A DNA stretch of 64,000 nt from UBA5009 sp038043185 (GTDB taxonomy: Bacteria; Bdellovibrionota; Bdellovibrionia; Bdellovibrionales; Bdellovibrionaceae), in contig JBBTCO010000012.1 of the NCBI GenBank assembly GCA_038043185.1, positions 1-64,000 of the forward strand. Direction: 5' to 3'. Below, piece by piece: positions 28,530-38,104 of this stretch (positions are counted from its first letter, which is position 1; every line of letters starts with the position of its first letter). The notes below the pieces were generated by a model that did no database searches, was not told where the DNA came from, and was given only the letters and a program-made list of their open reading frames with translations. The position numbers and the translations under genes were made by a program.

Positions 28530-28539
28530 TTCTTTTTAA

Positions 28540-28567
28540 AGAGGGACAATTTAACTAAGGTCCCTCT
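28540..28567 (+). terminator. Stem-loop terminator after the YceI gene
   Basis: AGAGGGAC (28540-28547) pairs with GTCCCTCT (28560-28567) across a 12-nt loop, followed by a weak T-rich stretch. It lies directly after the YceI stop codon. The 250 nt from here to 28815 hold nothing else that I recognise. Confidence 0.6.
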
Positions 28568-28815
28568 TGAGTTTTGCATCGACACTCATTATTAAGAGTA
28601 TCACGTACTAATTTGGGCTCGAAATTCCAAAGCTTATGTCGACTCATATCTATTTCCTTAGCAGGAATCAGACCACTTTATACAAGTGCTAGATTCATTT
28701 TATAACAAATTCATGTCGGGATTCGGATGCTGCGTTTGGACGACGTCAGAGATTAAGCAAGACGTATCTATAACATTGAATATCTTGAAAAAAATCAAAC
28801 GACAACGATAGTCCC

Positions 28816-30477
28816 TTAAGACTGTAACAAAGACCTTTGATTCTCGTCTTGAATCAATCTTAGCTCTGTATCTTTAAAGATATTCAAGTCAGAAATTTGT
28901 GCCATTATTTCGTTCGCAAGGACAACTTTTTGAATTCCTTGTTTGGTTAAAATAATTCGATAAATTTCGTGTTTATTTTCCATCAAATTATTTTCAAAAT
29001 TTAAATTAGCGACCAAATAAAAATAATAAACTTTATTTGAAGTGATTCGTGAAAATTCACCGTCTTCATTAAGCAAACAAATTTCTTTTTGCGGATCATC
29101 TAAATATTTTAGATAGCGCTCTAGATTGATTCGTAAATTTTCTTGCAAAGACAGCCGTGCTTTTTCGGAAGGTTTTATGCCTTTCAAAGTGAAGGATCTT
29201 TTAAAATGAATGACATCTTCGGGAAGAAAGCCCTCGGCTTCGGAAACACAAGCTGATTTTCTGATTCGACGGGTTTTTTCCGACACTTGTGAGTCAGGAA
29301 TGATTCGAAACCATTCTTTGATTTTTCCGACACCACGATTTTCGGCGTCCAAATTTTCTTCCACATCGGGAAGATAAGAAGATATTTTTTCAGTAAGAAA
29401 AGCTTTGCCATGATCCTTGACTCGATCGCGAACAACATAAAGCGCCATCCAAATTAAAATAATATAAACTCCACCCAGGCTTACGCTGCCTGGACGGGAA
29501 TAGTATTGAGCGATTCCTCCAATAAGGGCGGCGAACGCGGCGGCCATGGCCGAAGCGGGTTCGACAAATCTTTTCAGGGTGTGTTTTTTTGAAACGTTGA
29601 TAAACATTTCTGACTGAAAAAACTTTTTCATTTGTCCCAAGCGCACAATTAAAAGCTCGCTCTGGGATTTTTCAGACATGTCTTTCAGTGAAGTATGATG
29701 TTTTTTTTGATAATAAGATTCTTGATTGAGTAAGGTTTTTAATTTTTCGCTAAAAGCATCCCGACCAATGCGAAAAGTTAAAGAACTTGCATGTTGAGCA
29801 GAAACAAACATTCTTTCATGCTCGTCTTTAAGATAAGCCAGTGATTCCACAAAAAGATGATGGATATATTGTTCTAGCAACTGAATCACGGGAATATTTA
29901 AGGCTTCTTTAGAATTAGTTATTTCCCGAAGTTGATCGACCAAAGATTTAATTTGATCCAATTTTTTGGTGAACTTATTGTAACTATTTTCTGAAGTTTG
30001 TTGGTTTTGAGTCCGAGAATAAAGTAAAAAAAGTTCTTTAGGAATCCTGCGAATTCCTGCTTTAACAACTTCGCCAGTATAGGCACCCAGTGAGCGACAT
30101 AGAACTACGAGTTCATTCGATAAGGCGCTAACTTCGTCTGCATTATTCTCTGTGGAAAATTGAAGTAGGATATTTTTTAACTGTAGGATTTTTGCAGAAA
30201 TATCATCTTGATTCCAAGTTTCACTGGGTGGAATTGAAAGACGTTGGCGTGAAAAAAAATCAGAAGTGAGTTCCGTCTTATTCCAAGATTTTAAGTGAAC
30301 TGTTTTGGGAACAAATAAAAACAAATCTAAATCAGCTTTGATTTTTTTATCCAGAAAATAGAAAGACGACTTCAGTTCAAGATTATGATTATCATGTCGT
30401 GATAGTTTTATCTTAGCTTCTTCTGTGTGATCGGCTTCCTGCTCCAACAATTTTCCTCCAGACGTCCATGCCTGCAT
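28816..30477 (-). CDS. Membrane protein of unknown function
   Basis: I do not recognise this 553-residue protein. The N-terminal 300 residues are soluble and rich in helices. A pair of hydrophobic segments follows around residues 310-350 (AMAAAFAALIGGIAQYY and VYIILIWMALYVV), then a further soluble part of about 200 residues. With no signal peptide, both soluble parts are likely cytoplasmic, with a hairpin membrane anchor between. No catalytic motif is visible. It lies 38 nt downstream of the collagen-like lipoprotein gene on the same strand. Confidence 0.75.
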   Translation of the reverse strand: MQAWTSGGKLLEQEADHTEEAKIKLSRHDNHNLELKSSFYFLDKKIKADLDLFLFVPKTVHLKSWNKTELTSDFFSRQRLSIPPSETWNQDDISAKILQLKNILLQFSTENNADEVSALSNELVVLCRSLGAYTGEVVKAGIRRIPKELFLLYSRTQNQQTSENSYNKFTKKLDQIKSLVDQLREITNSKEALNIPVIQLLEQYIHHLFVESLAYLKDEHERMFVSAQHASSLTFRIGRDAFSEKLKTLLNQESYYQKKHHTSLKDMSEKSQSELLIVRLGQMKKFFQSEMFINVSKKHTLKRFVEPASAMAAAFAALIGGIAQYYSRPGSVSLGGVYIILIWMALYVVRDRVKDHGKAFLTEKISSYLPDVEENLDAENRGVGKIKEWFRIIPDSQVSEKTRRIRKSACVSEAEGFLPEDVIHFKRSFTLKGIKPSEKARLSLQENLRINLERYLKYLDDPQKEICLLNEDGEFSRITSNKVYYFYLVANLNFENNLMENKHEIYRIILTKQGIQKVVLANEIMAQISDLNIFKDTELRLIQDENQRSLLQS

Positions 30478-30515
30478 AAAAATTGTCGGAGATTTGTAAG
30501 GAAGATGTCAAGGGC

Positions 30516-31727
30516 CTATAGGCAAATTGGTGCTTTCGCGCCTTCGGTAAAGCAAGAGACTTCTTTTATGCCAGCTTGGCCAGTTTCGCCGTTATCACCT
30601 AGATCTCCAGCAGGTCCCTTTGGACCTTCAGGCATTTTTGGGCAGGGCCCCAATATTTTTTGACCGAAATTATCCATAGTTGAAGTATCGCCGGCTTGGC
30701 CACCAGTGCCGCCTTGCCCGCCTGGACCACCTTGTCCGCCTTCGCCGCCAAGACCTGGAATCATGTTTAGATTCCAAATTAAATCGAACTTTTTCGAAAC
30801 TTTAAAAAGCACAAATCCTGAATTTCCTCCTCTAAGTCCTGTGCCGCCTTTATAACCTTTGCGACCAGGTCCGCCGGAAAGCCCAGCGGTGGCAGGTTTA
30901 AGGCAAGTGTAAGTTGGCAAACAAAAACTGCGGCAAGAAGGTTGTTGTGCATGTGTCTCGGCCGCATTTCCTGGCAGGCCCACTAGGCCATCTAAGGAAG
31001 GATCGGTTTTACCGATTTCGCCATCAGCACCATTCTCGCCTCTCAGAGTAAGATGAATTTTTCCGCTGGCGCTTTCGGTATTAATGATGACTTGACCGCC
31101 CGAGCGACCAATTTTTCCTGGTGCTGCTTTTTGACCCTCGGGCCAAGTTTGCAGTTCGGCTTTTTTTGCATAAAATTCCTCAATGTAAAGATTTAAATTT
31201 TCTCCTTCTGTTAAAAAAACGGCGTTTTCCTCAAGGTAAAGTCGACGAAATTTTTTTAAGTGCATTCCTCCGAGGGTGTCGATGGTAAAGTTATTTTTTA
31301 TTTGTGACCACTTGACCACTCCCGTTAGGACAAGATCGTGGGGGCGTGGAATTGCAATAGCTTCTATCGATTTAAACTCATTTTGTTGAAAATAGCCGAA
31401 CTCGTAACTGGTTTGGTCACCCAGAGGAACCTTTTGATCAAGCCATTGTCCATTGATATCCAATTGAATACGATCAATAGCACTTCCTTCGGCAGTCGTC
31501 TTTTTCACAAATAATTGTGTTTGGTTTGCGCCGACAAGAAATCGGTAAGAGTAAAAATTTGCATCCTCACCAGAAATAATTTCGTAACTTATTTTAAAGC
31601 CACTAGGTGCGTTTGTAGAATTGACCCTTGGAGTTGAATCTTCAGAAGTTGTTTTGTCTTTCTTTTTCATGCAGGAAACTAAAATCAACGGAAGCAGACA
31701 GATAAGACCAATTTTTTTAAATTTCAT
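30516..31727 (-). CDS. Lipoprotein with collagen-like Gly-X-Y tail
   Basis: This 403-residue protein starts with a lipoprotein signal (LILVSC, lipidation at Cys19). After a beta-rich middle domain, the part from about residue 210 on is a glycine-repeat region: GENGADGEIGKTD, GLVGLPGN, GGPGRKGYKGGTGLRGG, GEGGQGGPGGQGGTGGQAG and GPKGPAGDLGDNGETGQAG. It is interrupted by a Cys-rich spacer (PSCRSFCLPTYTCLK) and a non-repeat stretch. Such tails form triple-helical stalks in surface proteins. The ATG has a GAGG ribosome binding site. Surface display is inference. It diverges from the DUF4105 gene. Confidence 0.88.
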   Translation of the reverse strand: MKFKKIGLICLLPLILVSCMKKKDKTTSEDSTPRVNSTNAPSGFKISYEIISGEDANFYSYRFLVGANQTQLFVKKTTAEGSAIDRIQLDINGQWLDQKVPLGDQTSYEFGYFQQNEFKSIEAIAIPRPHDLVLTGVVKWSQIKNNFTIDTLGGMHLKKFRRLYLEENAVFLTEGENLNLYIEEFYAKKAELQTWPEGQKAAPGKIGRSGGQVIINTESASGKIHLTLRGENGADGEIGKTDPSLDGLVGLPGNAAETHAQQPSCRSFCLPTYTCLKPATAGLSGGPGRKGYKGGTGLRGGNSGFVLFKVSKKFDLIWNLNMIPGLGGEGGQGGPGGQGGTGGQAGDTSTMDNFGQKILGPCPKMPEGPKGPAGDLGDNGETGQAGIKEVSCFTEGAKAPICL

Positions 31728-31891
31728 AAAACCTCACTTTTATTTTGTGAGTAAGCAATTATTAGGACTTAGCTTCGTTGAATTCAGGTCCAGAACAGAT
31801 CGGTGTTAGGACATTTCGTCCGGCAATAAGGGTCAATTGACAAGTATTGAAAAGAAGTCAAAACTAATGAAAAAGAAGGGGATGTCAGTAA

Positions 31892-33343
31892 ATGAAAATA
31901 TCTCTCGTCATGGGGTTGGTTTTATTGCTGCCAACTCTTGTCTTTTCCGAACCGAATGCAAAAGATTCGTTTTCAGAATCACAAATAAACGAAATCGAAG
32001 TTTTAGCTCAAAGCCCAAGTTGGTTAAATTTAGGACATTATCATAAAAGTATTTTTGGGAAATATTATTCGATCATTCAAAGTAATGATTTTTTTCTTTC
32101 TAAAGATGGAGCTCAGAATCCAAAAAGTGAATTGGAAGAAACACTTCGTCAGATGCGGGATCCCCAAACGCGCAAAGTTCAGTGCCGATATGTGGCAAGA
32201 AGAGATCTTTTAAAGAGGCAAAAATTACTTTTTTCAGAAGACTTAATCAAGTGCCCCGATTGGGAAGATTGGATCCGTAAAGTTAATCCCGAAAGTCTGA
32301 CCCTGGTTTTTGTCTCTGCGAATGTAGAAAGTACGAATTCAATTTTTGGTCATTTGCTATTGAAAGTGAATGGCGGGGGGCGCGCTAAAGAAACAAAGAG
32401 CCTATTGTTCACTTATAAAGGTCTCAAGGAGTACCCTAATTTAGATAAAAAAAATATTTGGGAATATAAATTATCTCTGGGCAGAATCGAGATCGAAAGA
32501 CTTTTCATGCACTTGCGGGAAGTAGAGAACGCCAATTTTAAGTCTAATTTTTTTAGTAACAATGACTCTTATATGTTTTTAAAAGCTTTTGAAATTGCTG
32601 ATCCCTTTCTTAACTTAACAAATGCCCTACGTCCGTGGACTATTCCATCGGATGCCTTAAGGAAAGTGATGAGTTCCCATGAACTGGTTATTGAATCTCC
32701 CCAAGTGGGTTTTGACCGCCCTGACAACTCGCATGATTCGGCATTGGTAAGTGTAGGATTGGGTCGAATTGAAAATAATGATTCTTCATTCTATTTGCGT
32801 TTGCGGCCGGCCTTGCAAGGTTGGAGTGAATTTGATTGGGGCTTGGCCCGAGGAAGTGAATTAGAAATTCTTAATTTTGAAGGCGAACAAAAGAGCAGTG
32901 AAGGAATGAAATTAAAAAAAATGGATCTGCTTAAAGTTCGTATTTTTAAGCCGGTAGATTTTTTTAAAAGACCTGTGAGCTGGGGATTTGCAACTGGTTG
33001 GGAGAAGAGTTTTTATGCAGAAGCAATGATGGGTCCATCGGCGAATTTTTTCGATATGCTGACTTGGTCTGAAAGTATTTTTTTTAGACTGCAACAAGTC
33101 CAAGACGAAAGATTCGGTGTTGGTTTACAATCAGAATTTAGTTTTAAACCTCTTGAACGTTTGAGCTTGTCTGCAAGACATCGTTGGATATCGCGAACCT
33201 TCATTCCCACACAGGAATTCTTACTAGAGCTTTCTGTTCGTCTTAATCGCAACCAAGATCTAAGCTTCAGGGATCAGCAAGAAAAAGTTGGATCCAATCC
33301 AATTAATCACAGCCAATTTGTTTTTTTTCGTCAGTACTTTTAA
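31892..33343 (+). CDS. Exported DUF4105 (Lnb N-terminal-like) protein
   Basis: The 483-residue protein has a signal peptide (ISLVMGLVLLLPTLVFS). In its middle it carries the family hallmark VESTNSIFGHLLLKVNG, equivalent to the SxxSxFGHxxL motif of DUF4105, the periplasmic domain of Lnb-type membrane enzymes. The C-terminal third is beta-rich with alternating hydrophobic strands and may be a small outer-membrane barrel, ending in Tyr-Phe. Function is unknown. It overlaps the convergent radical SAM gene by 4 nt. Confidence 0.82.
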   Translation: MKISLVMGLVLLLPTLVFSEPNAKDSFSESQINEIEVLAQSPSWLNLGHYHKSIFGKYYSIIQSNDFFLSKDGAQNPKSELEETLRQMRDPQTRKVQCRYVARRDLLKRQKLLFSEDLIKCPDWEDWIRKVNPESLTLVFVSANVESTNSIFGHLLLKVNGGGRAKETKSLLFTYKGLKEYPNLDKKNIWEYKLSLGRIEIERLFMHLREVENANFKSNFFSNNDSYMFLKAFEIADPFLNLTNALRPWTIPSDALRKVMSSHELVIESPQVGFDRPDNSHDSALVSVGLGRIENNDSSFYLRLRPALQGWSEFDWGLARGSELEILNFEGEQKSSEGMKLKKMDLLKVRIFKPVDFFKRPVSWGFATGWEKSFYAEAMMGPSANFFDMLTWSESIFFRLQQVQDERFGVGLQSEFSFKPLERLSLSARHRWISRTFIPTQEFLLELSVRLNRNQDLSFRDQQEKVGSNPINHSQFVFFRQYF

Positions 33344-34956
33344 AGTTGAGCTCGATCTAAATGTTTTTTTTGTCGTTCGGGCGTCTTGAACTGAAGATTC
33401 ATTTTTTTATCCGGCAAGTTTGAAGATTTAATTTTTTCGATAATATCGACGCTTAAATTAATTTTAAGAAAATGGGGAAGATCTCTTCGTTTCTGATAGG
33501 CATAATCCAAAGCTAAAGTTTGAGCTAAAGCTTCAACAAAAGACATGGGATGTTTTTGAAAATAAAGCCACAAAGATTCAAGTAAATTAAGTAATGAAAT
33601 TCCATAATTTTGCATGTGCCTTGTGCCGAGGAACTGACTAAGCGAAAGGATCTCGTCGAAATAAGAGCCTCCGGAGTCGTGAATATGGGTTTTCCATAGG
33701 CTCATCAATCTGGGGAAATTTCCGCTATTGGCGACGAGGTCCCAGGTCTTGGCAAAGCGATTCAAAGTTTGCAAATCCAAAAAACTTAAGTCTTTATTTT
33801 GTAAAATTTGATAAGGTGGATGACTTTCGAATCTCATTTGAAAATTTTGATCATGACGGGTTAAGGGGAAACCTTTGAGTCGTTTAAGAATGCCCACTTG
33901 AATTTCATGTGGAGAGAGCACAACCAGCTGGTTAAATCCCTGAGCAAAACTTTCAAATGTTTCACCAGGTAAACCAATAATTAAATCGGCATGGGTATGG
34001 ACCTGAGTTTTTTCTTTTAAATACAAGAAATTCTGGCGAATTTTACCGTAATCTTGGCGGCGACTGACGTTGAACGCAACTTGCGGGTTAAAAGTTTGAA
34101 TACCAATTTCAAATTGCAAAGAACCGGCAGGAAATTTTTCAATCAAAAGTTTTAATTCTTCTGGAAGTCTATCGGGAACCATTTCAAAATGTAAAAATAA
34201 GCCAAGGTCAATTTTTTCCAGAAAAAATTTTAAGATTTGGCAGGAAATTGTTGGACTTAAATTGAAAGTTCGATCAACAAATTTAAATTGGCGGGCGCCC
34301 CGTCGAATTAACAGGTCAAGATCCTGTAAAAAATGGGTGAGCTCAAAATTACGAACACTTTTATCTAACGACGAAAGACAGTATTCGCATTTGTAAGGAC
34401 AACCGCGGGAGGCCTCGACATAAATGATACGATTGGCAATATCCTGATCGGAGTAAAAAGGGTAAGGTGATTTAATTTTTTTAATATCAGGTAACTCGGT
34501 AGAAATTATTTTTGTATTGGGCACTTGTTCTGAAATCAAAGTTCGACAAAGTAGCAGAAATGAAAAATCGGCTTCGCCTTTAATAACATAATCTGCAATT
34601 TGCACAATGGCTTGTGATTCAGTTTCGTGACTAACTTCAGGGCCACCTAAAATTATTTTAATTTCCGGGGCCACTGACTTAAGGATCTCTAAGAGACGCA
34701 AGGTTTCCTGGGTATTCCAAATGTAAACACCAAAACCAATTATTTTTGGGTTTTTTTGTAATATTTTTTCAGCGATGTCTTTGCAATTTTGTGAAATCGT
34801 AAATTCCAAGATTTCTGCTCGATCCTGAAGTTCTTCCAAATTGGCAAAAAGGTACCTGAGTCCAAAGGAGCTGTGTTGATAGGTCGAATTAAGGGTGCAG
34901 AGCAGTATGTCTTTAGCCACTGCAAGCTTATAGCTGCGCTCTACTTTGGCTTGCAA
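33340..34956 (-). CDS. B12-binding radical SAM protein (DUF4080 type)
   Basis: Residues about 15-140 form a cobalamin-binding-like Rossmann domain (ILLCTLNSTYQHSSFGLRYL, then IIGFGVYIWN and IILGGPEVS). Next comes a radical SAM core with the cluster motif RGCPYKCEYC (Cys186, Cys190, Cys193) and a C-terminal extension typical of the DUF4080 group. The substrate is unknown. The first usable start is a TTG at 34956 that lies inside a palindrome; a GTG at 34920, just before AKDILLC, is an alternative. Confidence 0.88.
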   Translation of the reverse strand: MQAKVERSYKLAVAKDILLCTLNSTYQHSSFGLRYLFANLEELQDRAEILEFTISQNCKDIAEKILQKNPKIIGFGVYIWNTQETLRLLEILKSVAPEIKIILGGPEVSHETESQAIVQIADYVIKGEADFSFLLLCRTLISEQVPNTKIISTELPDIKKIKSPYPFYSDQDIANRIIYVEASRGCPYKCEYCLSSLDKSVRNFELTHFLQDLDLLIRRGARQFKFVDRTFNLSPTISCQILKFFLEKIDLGLFLHFEMVPDRLPEELKLLIEKFPAGSLQFEIGIQTFNPQVAFNVSRRQDYGKIRQNFLYLKEKTQVHTHADLIIGLPGETFESFAQGFNQLVVLSPHEIQVGILKRLKGFPLTRHDQNFQMRFESHPPYQILQNKDLSFLDLQTLNRFAKTWDLVANSGNFPRLMSLWKTHIHDSGGSYFDEILSLSQFLGTRHMQNYGISLLNLLESLWLYFQKHPMSFVEALAQTLALDYAYQKRRDLPHFLKINLSVDIIEKIKSSNLPDKKMNLQFKTPERQKKHLDRAQL

Positions 34957-34981
34957 TGAAGCTTTTCTAAAAGCTTCATTG
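34954..34981. promoter_or_regulatory. 13-bp inverted repeat between divergent genes
   Basis: CAATGAAGCTTTT and AAAAGCTTCATTG are perfect 13-bp arms separated by 2 nt. The palindrome lies between the radical SAM gene (minus) and the M28 peptidase gene (plus), overlapping the possible TTG start of the former. It could be an operator for both genes, or a stem-loop in the minus-strand leader if that gene starts at GTG 34920. Confidence 0.55.
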
Positions 34982-35049
34982 CGTGGCGTTGAGCCTTGCC
35001 CAAGGTCTGGCCTATGAGAGGCTTATATTCATTTCAAAAGGGGGAAGTA

Positions 35050-36291
35050 ATGGGGATAGTTAAAATAATTTCAAAAATTTTAGTGGTAATGGCTTTTTCG
35101 CCAATGCTGTTGGCGCATGCGCCAATGAGCACAGCAACGGTTCCAGCGATAGCCGATTTACATTTGCTGAAACAAATTGGTGCTTCGGTGATGGTGCAAG
35201 ACCCTCAAATGAATCTTGGTTATGCTCATTTAACTCCACAAGCACAAAACCAGCTGAGCATTCTTGCTCATAAAGCGGGAAAGTGTGGCGGTTACGAAGT
35301 TGTTCAAGAGGCAACAACCAGAGACTTAAGAAATGTTAATTTTAGCTTTCAATTTTTGAAACAGCGTTTGACCAAAGATTATCAGTATTCACGCTCTCCA
35401 ATGAGAGTTATGGCAATCCCACAAAGACCTGAAATCACGAAAGCGATTGCTTTGGCTGAAGAAAAAAATCTTTTAACTTGGGTTAATTGGTTGAGTGCTT
35501 TTCCAAATCGTTACAATAAGGATGCAAATCCAAATAACCATGTTATCCAACTAAAAACTCAACTCGAAAAAATGTTAGGAATGGCGAGGAAGTTTGGTCG
35601 CAGCGGAATGGTTGAACTTATTGATCATAAAAGCACGCAGCAAAAAACGCTTCATTTGGTTTTGCCAGGATCAACACGTCCTCAGGAAAGTGTTGTTTTA
35701 GGGGCTCATTTGGATTCAATCTCTTTCAGTGGGGCTCGGGCGCCGGGTACTGATGACAATGCTTCAGGCTCTTCAAATTTGATTGAAGCTTTGAGAGTTT
35801 TATTGGCTCAACCTCAAGCTGCAAGAACGATCGAATTTTTTTGGTATGCAGGGGAAGAATCGGGTCTTTTGGGATCCGCTGAAATTGCTGCGGCTTACAA
35901 AGAACAAAAACGAAATGTGATTGGTGTTCTTCAATTAGATATGACCTTGTTTCCTGGTGAAGGCGAACTTGTCATTGGTAGCATGACGGATTTCACTAGC
36001 GCTTGGATGAGAGAAATACTTGGCGATTTGAATCGAAACTATCTCAATATAAAAATTGTTGAAGACAAATGTGGATATGGCTGTTCGGATCATGCTTCTT
36101 GGTACCGCCAAGGTTATCCAACTCTTATGCCTTTTGAAGCTACAATGAGTACGATGAATCGCAACTTGCATACTCCGCGCGATGTTGTTAGCCCAGCATT
36201 GAGCTTTAAACATTCATTAGTTTTTACAAAACTAGCTATTGCTCTAGCGATGGAGCTTGGTAATAACCCTAATCTTCGCCAACCTTATTAG
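35050..36291 (+). CDS. Exported M28-family metallopeptidase
   Basis: This 413-residue secreted aminopeptidase-like enzyme has a signal peptide (VKIISKILVVMAFSPMLLA). Its two-zinc site motifs are in family order: GAHLDS, TDDNASG, the acid pair in AGEESGLLGS, LQLDM and a late His in NLHTPRD. YGCSDHASWYRQG also matches secreted leucyl aminopeptidases. I chose ATG 35050, which has an AGGGGGAAG ribosome binding site, over an upstream TTG at 34996 that would precede the signal peptide. A secreted peptidase suits a proteolytic lifestyle. Confidence 0.93.
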   Translation: MGIVKIISKILVVMAFSPMLLAHAPMSTATVPAIADLHLLKQIGASVMVQDPQMNLGYAHLTPQAQNQLSILAHKAGKCGGYEVVQEATTRDLRNVNFSFQFLKQRLTKDYQYSRSPMRVMAIPQRPEITKAIALAEEKNLLTWVNWLSAFPNRYNKDANPNNHVIQLKTQLEKMLGMARKFGRSGMVELIDHKSTQQKTLHLVLPGSTRPQESVVLGAHLDSISFSGARAPGTDDNASGSSNLIEALRVLLAQPQAARTIEFFWYAGEESGLLGSAEIAAAYKEQKRNVIGVLQLDMTLFPGEGELVIGSMTDFTSAWMREILGDLNRNYLNIKIVEDKCGYGCSDHASWYRQGYPTLMPFEATMSTMNRNLHTPRDVVSPALSFKHSLVFTKLAIALAMELGNNPNLRQPY

Positions 36292-36328
36292 GCCGGCGGC
36301 ATTTTTTTAGTATCGAGGAGGTAATCAT

Positions 36329-36970
36329 ATGAAAAAAATTATTTTAACGGGACTCGCAACAACTTTGGTTTTTTCTGGATGTGCTTCAGATGAAAAAAAT
36401 GCCCAAAAGGGAACAGGCATCGGAGCCGCGGCCGGAGCGATTATTGGTGGTGTTATGGGCCATCAAACGGGAAAAAGAAATGAAGGTGCCTTGATAGGTG
36501 CCGCGCTGGGTGCGGGACTTGGACGGTATGCTGGTCAACGGATGGATAAACAGGCCAAGGAGCTGGAAAAAATTGCTGAAACAAAAAGAACTGAACAGGG
36601 TCTTGTTACAAAATTAAAAAGCGATATCCTGTTTGATACGGGTCAGGCTGATTTAAAATCCACTGCCAAAGAAAACTTAAAGCAAATGGCATCGATCATG
36701 AAGAAATATCCCGAGAACGTATTGACCGTTAAAGGTTATACCGACAATACAGGTTCTGCGAAAGTGAATGAAACCCTTTCTCAAAAAAGAGCAGAAGCAG
36801 TTAAAGGGGAACTAGTCGCTTCAGGAATGACAGAAGCTGTAGTTTCAACAATTGGGCAGGGGCCTGCTCAGCCTATCGCTGATAATAGTACCAAAGAGGG
36901 TCGTAAAAAAAATCGTCGTGTTGAAATTGAAGTGACTGTCGATGAATCAAAAGTTCCAAAAGAAAAATAG
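36329..36970 (+). CDS. OmpA-like peptidoglycan-binding lipoprotein with glycine zipper
   Basis: The 213-residue protein has a lipobox (LVFSGC, Cys at residue 18), a glycine-zipper segment (GAAAGAIIGGVMG and ALIGAALGAGLGRYAGQ, residues about 30-75) and an OmpA C-terminal domain (ILFDTGQADLK, VKGYTDNTGS, NETLSQKRAEAVKGEL, GRKKNRRVEI) that binds peptidoglycan. It probably links outer membrane and cell wall. The ribosome binding site GAGGAGGT is very strong, which suggests high expression. The DUF4399 gene follows 10 nt downstream. Confidence 0.94.
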   Translation: MKKIILTGLATTLVFSGCASDEKNAQKGTGIGAAAGAIIGGVMGHQTGKRNEGALIGAALGAGLGRYAGQRMDKQAKELEKIAETKRTEQGLVTKLKSDILFDTGQADLKSTAKENLKQMASIMKKYPENVLTVKGYTDNTGSAKVNETLSQKRAEAVKGELVASGMTEAVVSTIGQGPAQPIADNSTKEGRKKNRRVEIEVTVDESKVPKEK

Positions 36971-36980
36971 GGGCAGTTTT

Positions 36981-37409
36981 ATGAAAAGAATTTTATTAAC
37001 GAGCTTTCTCCTTTGTGCCATGGCGGTTTTTGCTAAAAATTCCGCATCAACTGCTCAACCGGAAAAACCTCAAGCAAAAGTATTTTTTTCTAATTTAAAA
37101 GAGGGGCAGACAATTTCCACTGAGCAAAAAGTTCAGTTTGGAATTGAAGGCATGAGTGTTGGTAAAGCTGGTGAAAAAATGGAAGATAAGAAAGTCGGAC
37201 ACCATCATTTATTAATTAATAAGGGACCCGTTGCTGAAGGAAAAATTATTCCAGCCGATGCGGATCACTTGCATTTTGGACAAGCGCAAACTGAAACTGT
37301 TCTGAAACTTAAACCAGGAAATTACAGCCTGACATTGCAATTTGCTGATGGCGCTCATCAATCCTATGGTGAAAAATTAAGTTCAACAGTTAAAGTGACA
37401 GTAAAATAA
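36981..37409 (+). CDS. Exported DUF4399 protein
   Basis: This 142-residue periplasmic protein has a signal peptide (ILLTSFLLCAMAVFA). It also has the DUF4399 pattern: VFFSNLKEGQTISTEQKVQF, GHHHLLIN, DHLHFGQAQTE and LKPGNYSLTLQFAD. The conserved histidines could bind metal, but the family function is unknown. I chose the ATG at 36981 after a GGGG-containing site; an earlier frame start would overlap the OmpA-like gene. The two genes form a small operon ending at the terminator at 37430. Confidence 0.85.
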   Translation: MKRILLTSFLLCAMAVFAKNSASTAQPEKPQAKVFFSNLKEGQTISTEQKVQFGIEGMSVGKAGEKMEDKKVGHHHLLINKGPVAEGKIIPADADHLHFGQAQTETVLKLKPGNYSLTLQFADGAHQSYGEKLSSTVKVTVK

Positions 37410-37429
37410 TATTTTTAAATTCATCTTTT

Positions 37430-37464
37430 AAAGAAGTGATTCAGAGATACTGGATCACTTCTTT
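37430..37464. terminator. Bidirectional terminator overlapping the nitroreductase 3' end
   Basis: AAAGAAGTGAT (37430-37440) pairs with ATCACTTCTTT (37454-37464) with a 13-nt loop. A T run follows on the plus strand, and an A-rich side gives a T run on the minus strand. The stop codon of the minus-strand nitroreductase sits in the loop, so its last codons form one arm of the stem. Confidence 0.7.
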
Positions 37465-38085
37465 TTTATCAAAACGAACTTTTTTATTATTCTGAGTTTT
37501 ATCATCAGCATGACGGTAGCCCAAAGCAACGGCAGCCACACTTAAATAGTCCGTTCCCTCGAGATTTAAAATTTTATCGTAGGACAAGGGATCTAAGCCT
37601 TCAAGCGGACAAGTATCAATGCTCAAAAGAGCAGCGGTTTCCATCAGAAAACCCATGGCAATATAGGCTTGTCGATGGGACCACCATTTAATGACCTGGG
37701 ATCTTGGACCGTGGACGAGATCACTTAGCATGCCTTTTTTAAAGCCCGCAAGGGCTTCATGACTAACGCCACGAACTTCTGCAATTCTTTCTATATGTCT
37801 TTGGATATCTTGCTCAAGAATTTCTGAACGAGTGGTGAAAACAACATAGTGAGAACAGTCTTTGACCTGACTTTGATTCCACGAAGCCTCGCAGAGTTTT
37901 TTTCTGAGCTCGGAATCTTGCACAATCAAAAACTTCCAGGGCTGAATACCGTAAGACGATGGAGTGAGCAGCAAACTTTGCTCTAATAAATCCCAATCAT
38001 CAGAGGAAATTTTTTTACTGGCGTCAAATCGTTTGACCGCATAACGCCAGTTGAGTTGTTTTAAGATATCTTCATTTTTAAACAA
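37441..38085 (-). CDS. NAD(P)H nitroreductase family protein
   Basis: This 214-residue FMN-dependent oxidoreductase resembles NfsB-type enzymes. FMN-binding elements are RYAVKRFDASKKI near the N-terminus and LTPSSYGIQPWKFLIVQD. A C-terminal LEGLDPLSYDKILNLEG and VAAVALGYRH complete the pattern. The start reads TTG at 38085 without a good ribosome binding site, so the true start is uncertain. The natural substrate is unknown. Confidence 0.9.
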   Translation of the reverse strand: MFKNEDILKQLNWRYAVKRFDASKKISSDDWDLLEQSLLLTPSSYGIQPWKFLIVQDSELRKKLCEASWNQSQVKDCSHYVVFTTRSEILEQDIQRHIERIAEVRGVSHEALAGFKKGMLSDLVHGPRSQVIKWWSHRQAYIAMGFLMETAALLSIDTCPLEGLDPLSYDKILNLEGTDYLSVAAVALGYRHADDKTQNNKKVRFDKKEVIQYL

Positions 38086-38104
38086 AGTTTATTTTACTTA
38101 AAAA

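Noticed and set aside
30427..30663. Frame antisense to the collagen-like tail
   Set aside because: Pro-rich translation is the mirror of the Gly-rich coding strand, with no independent signal.
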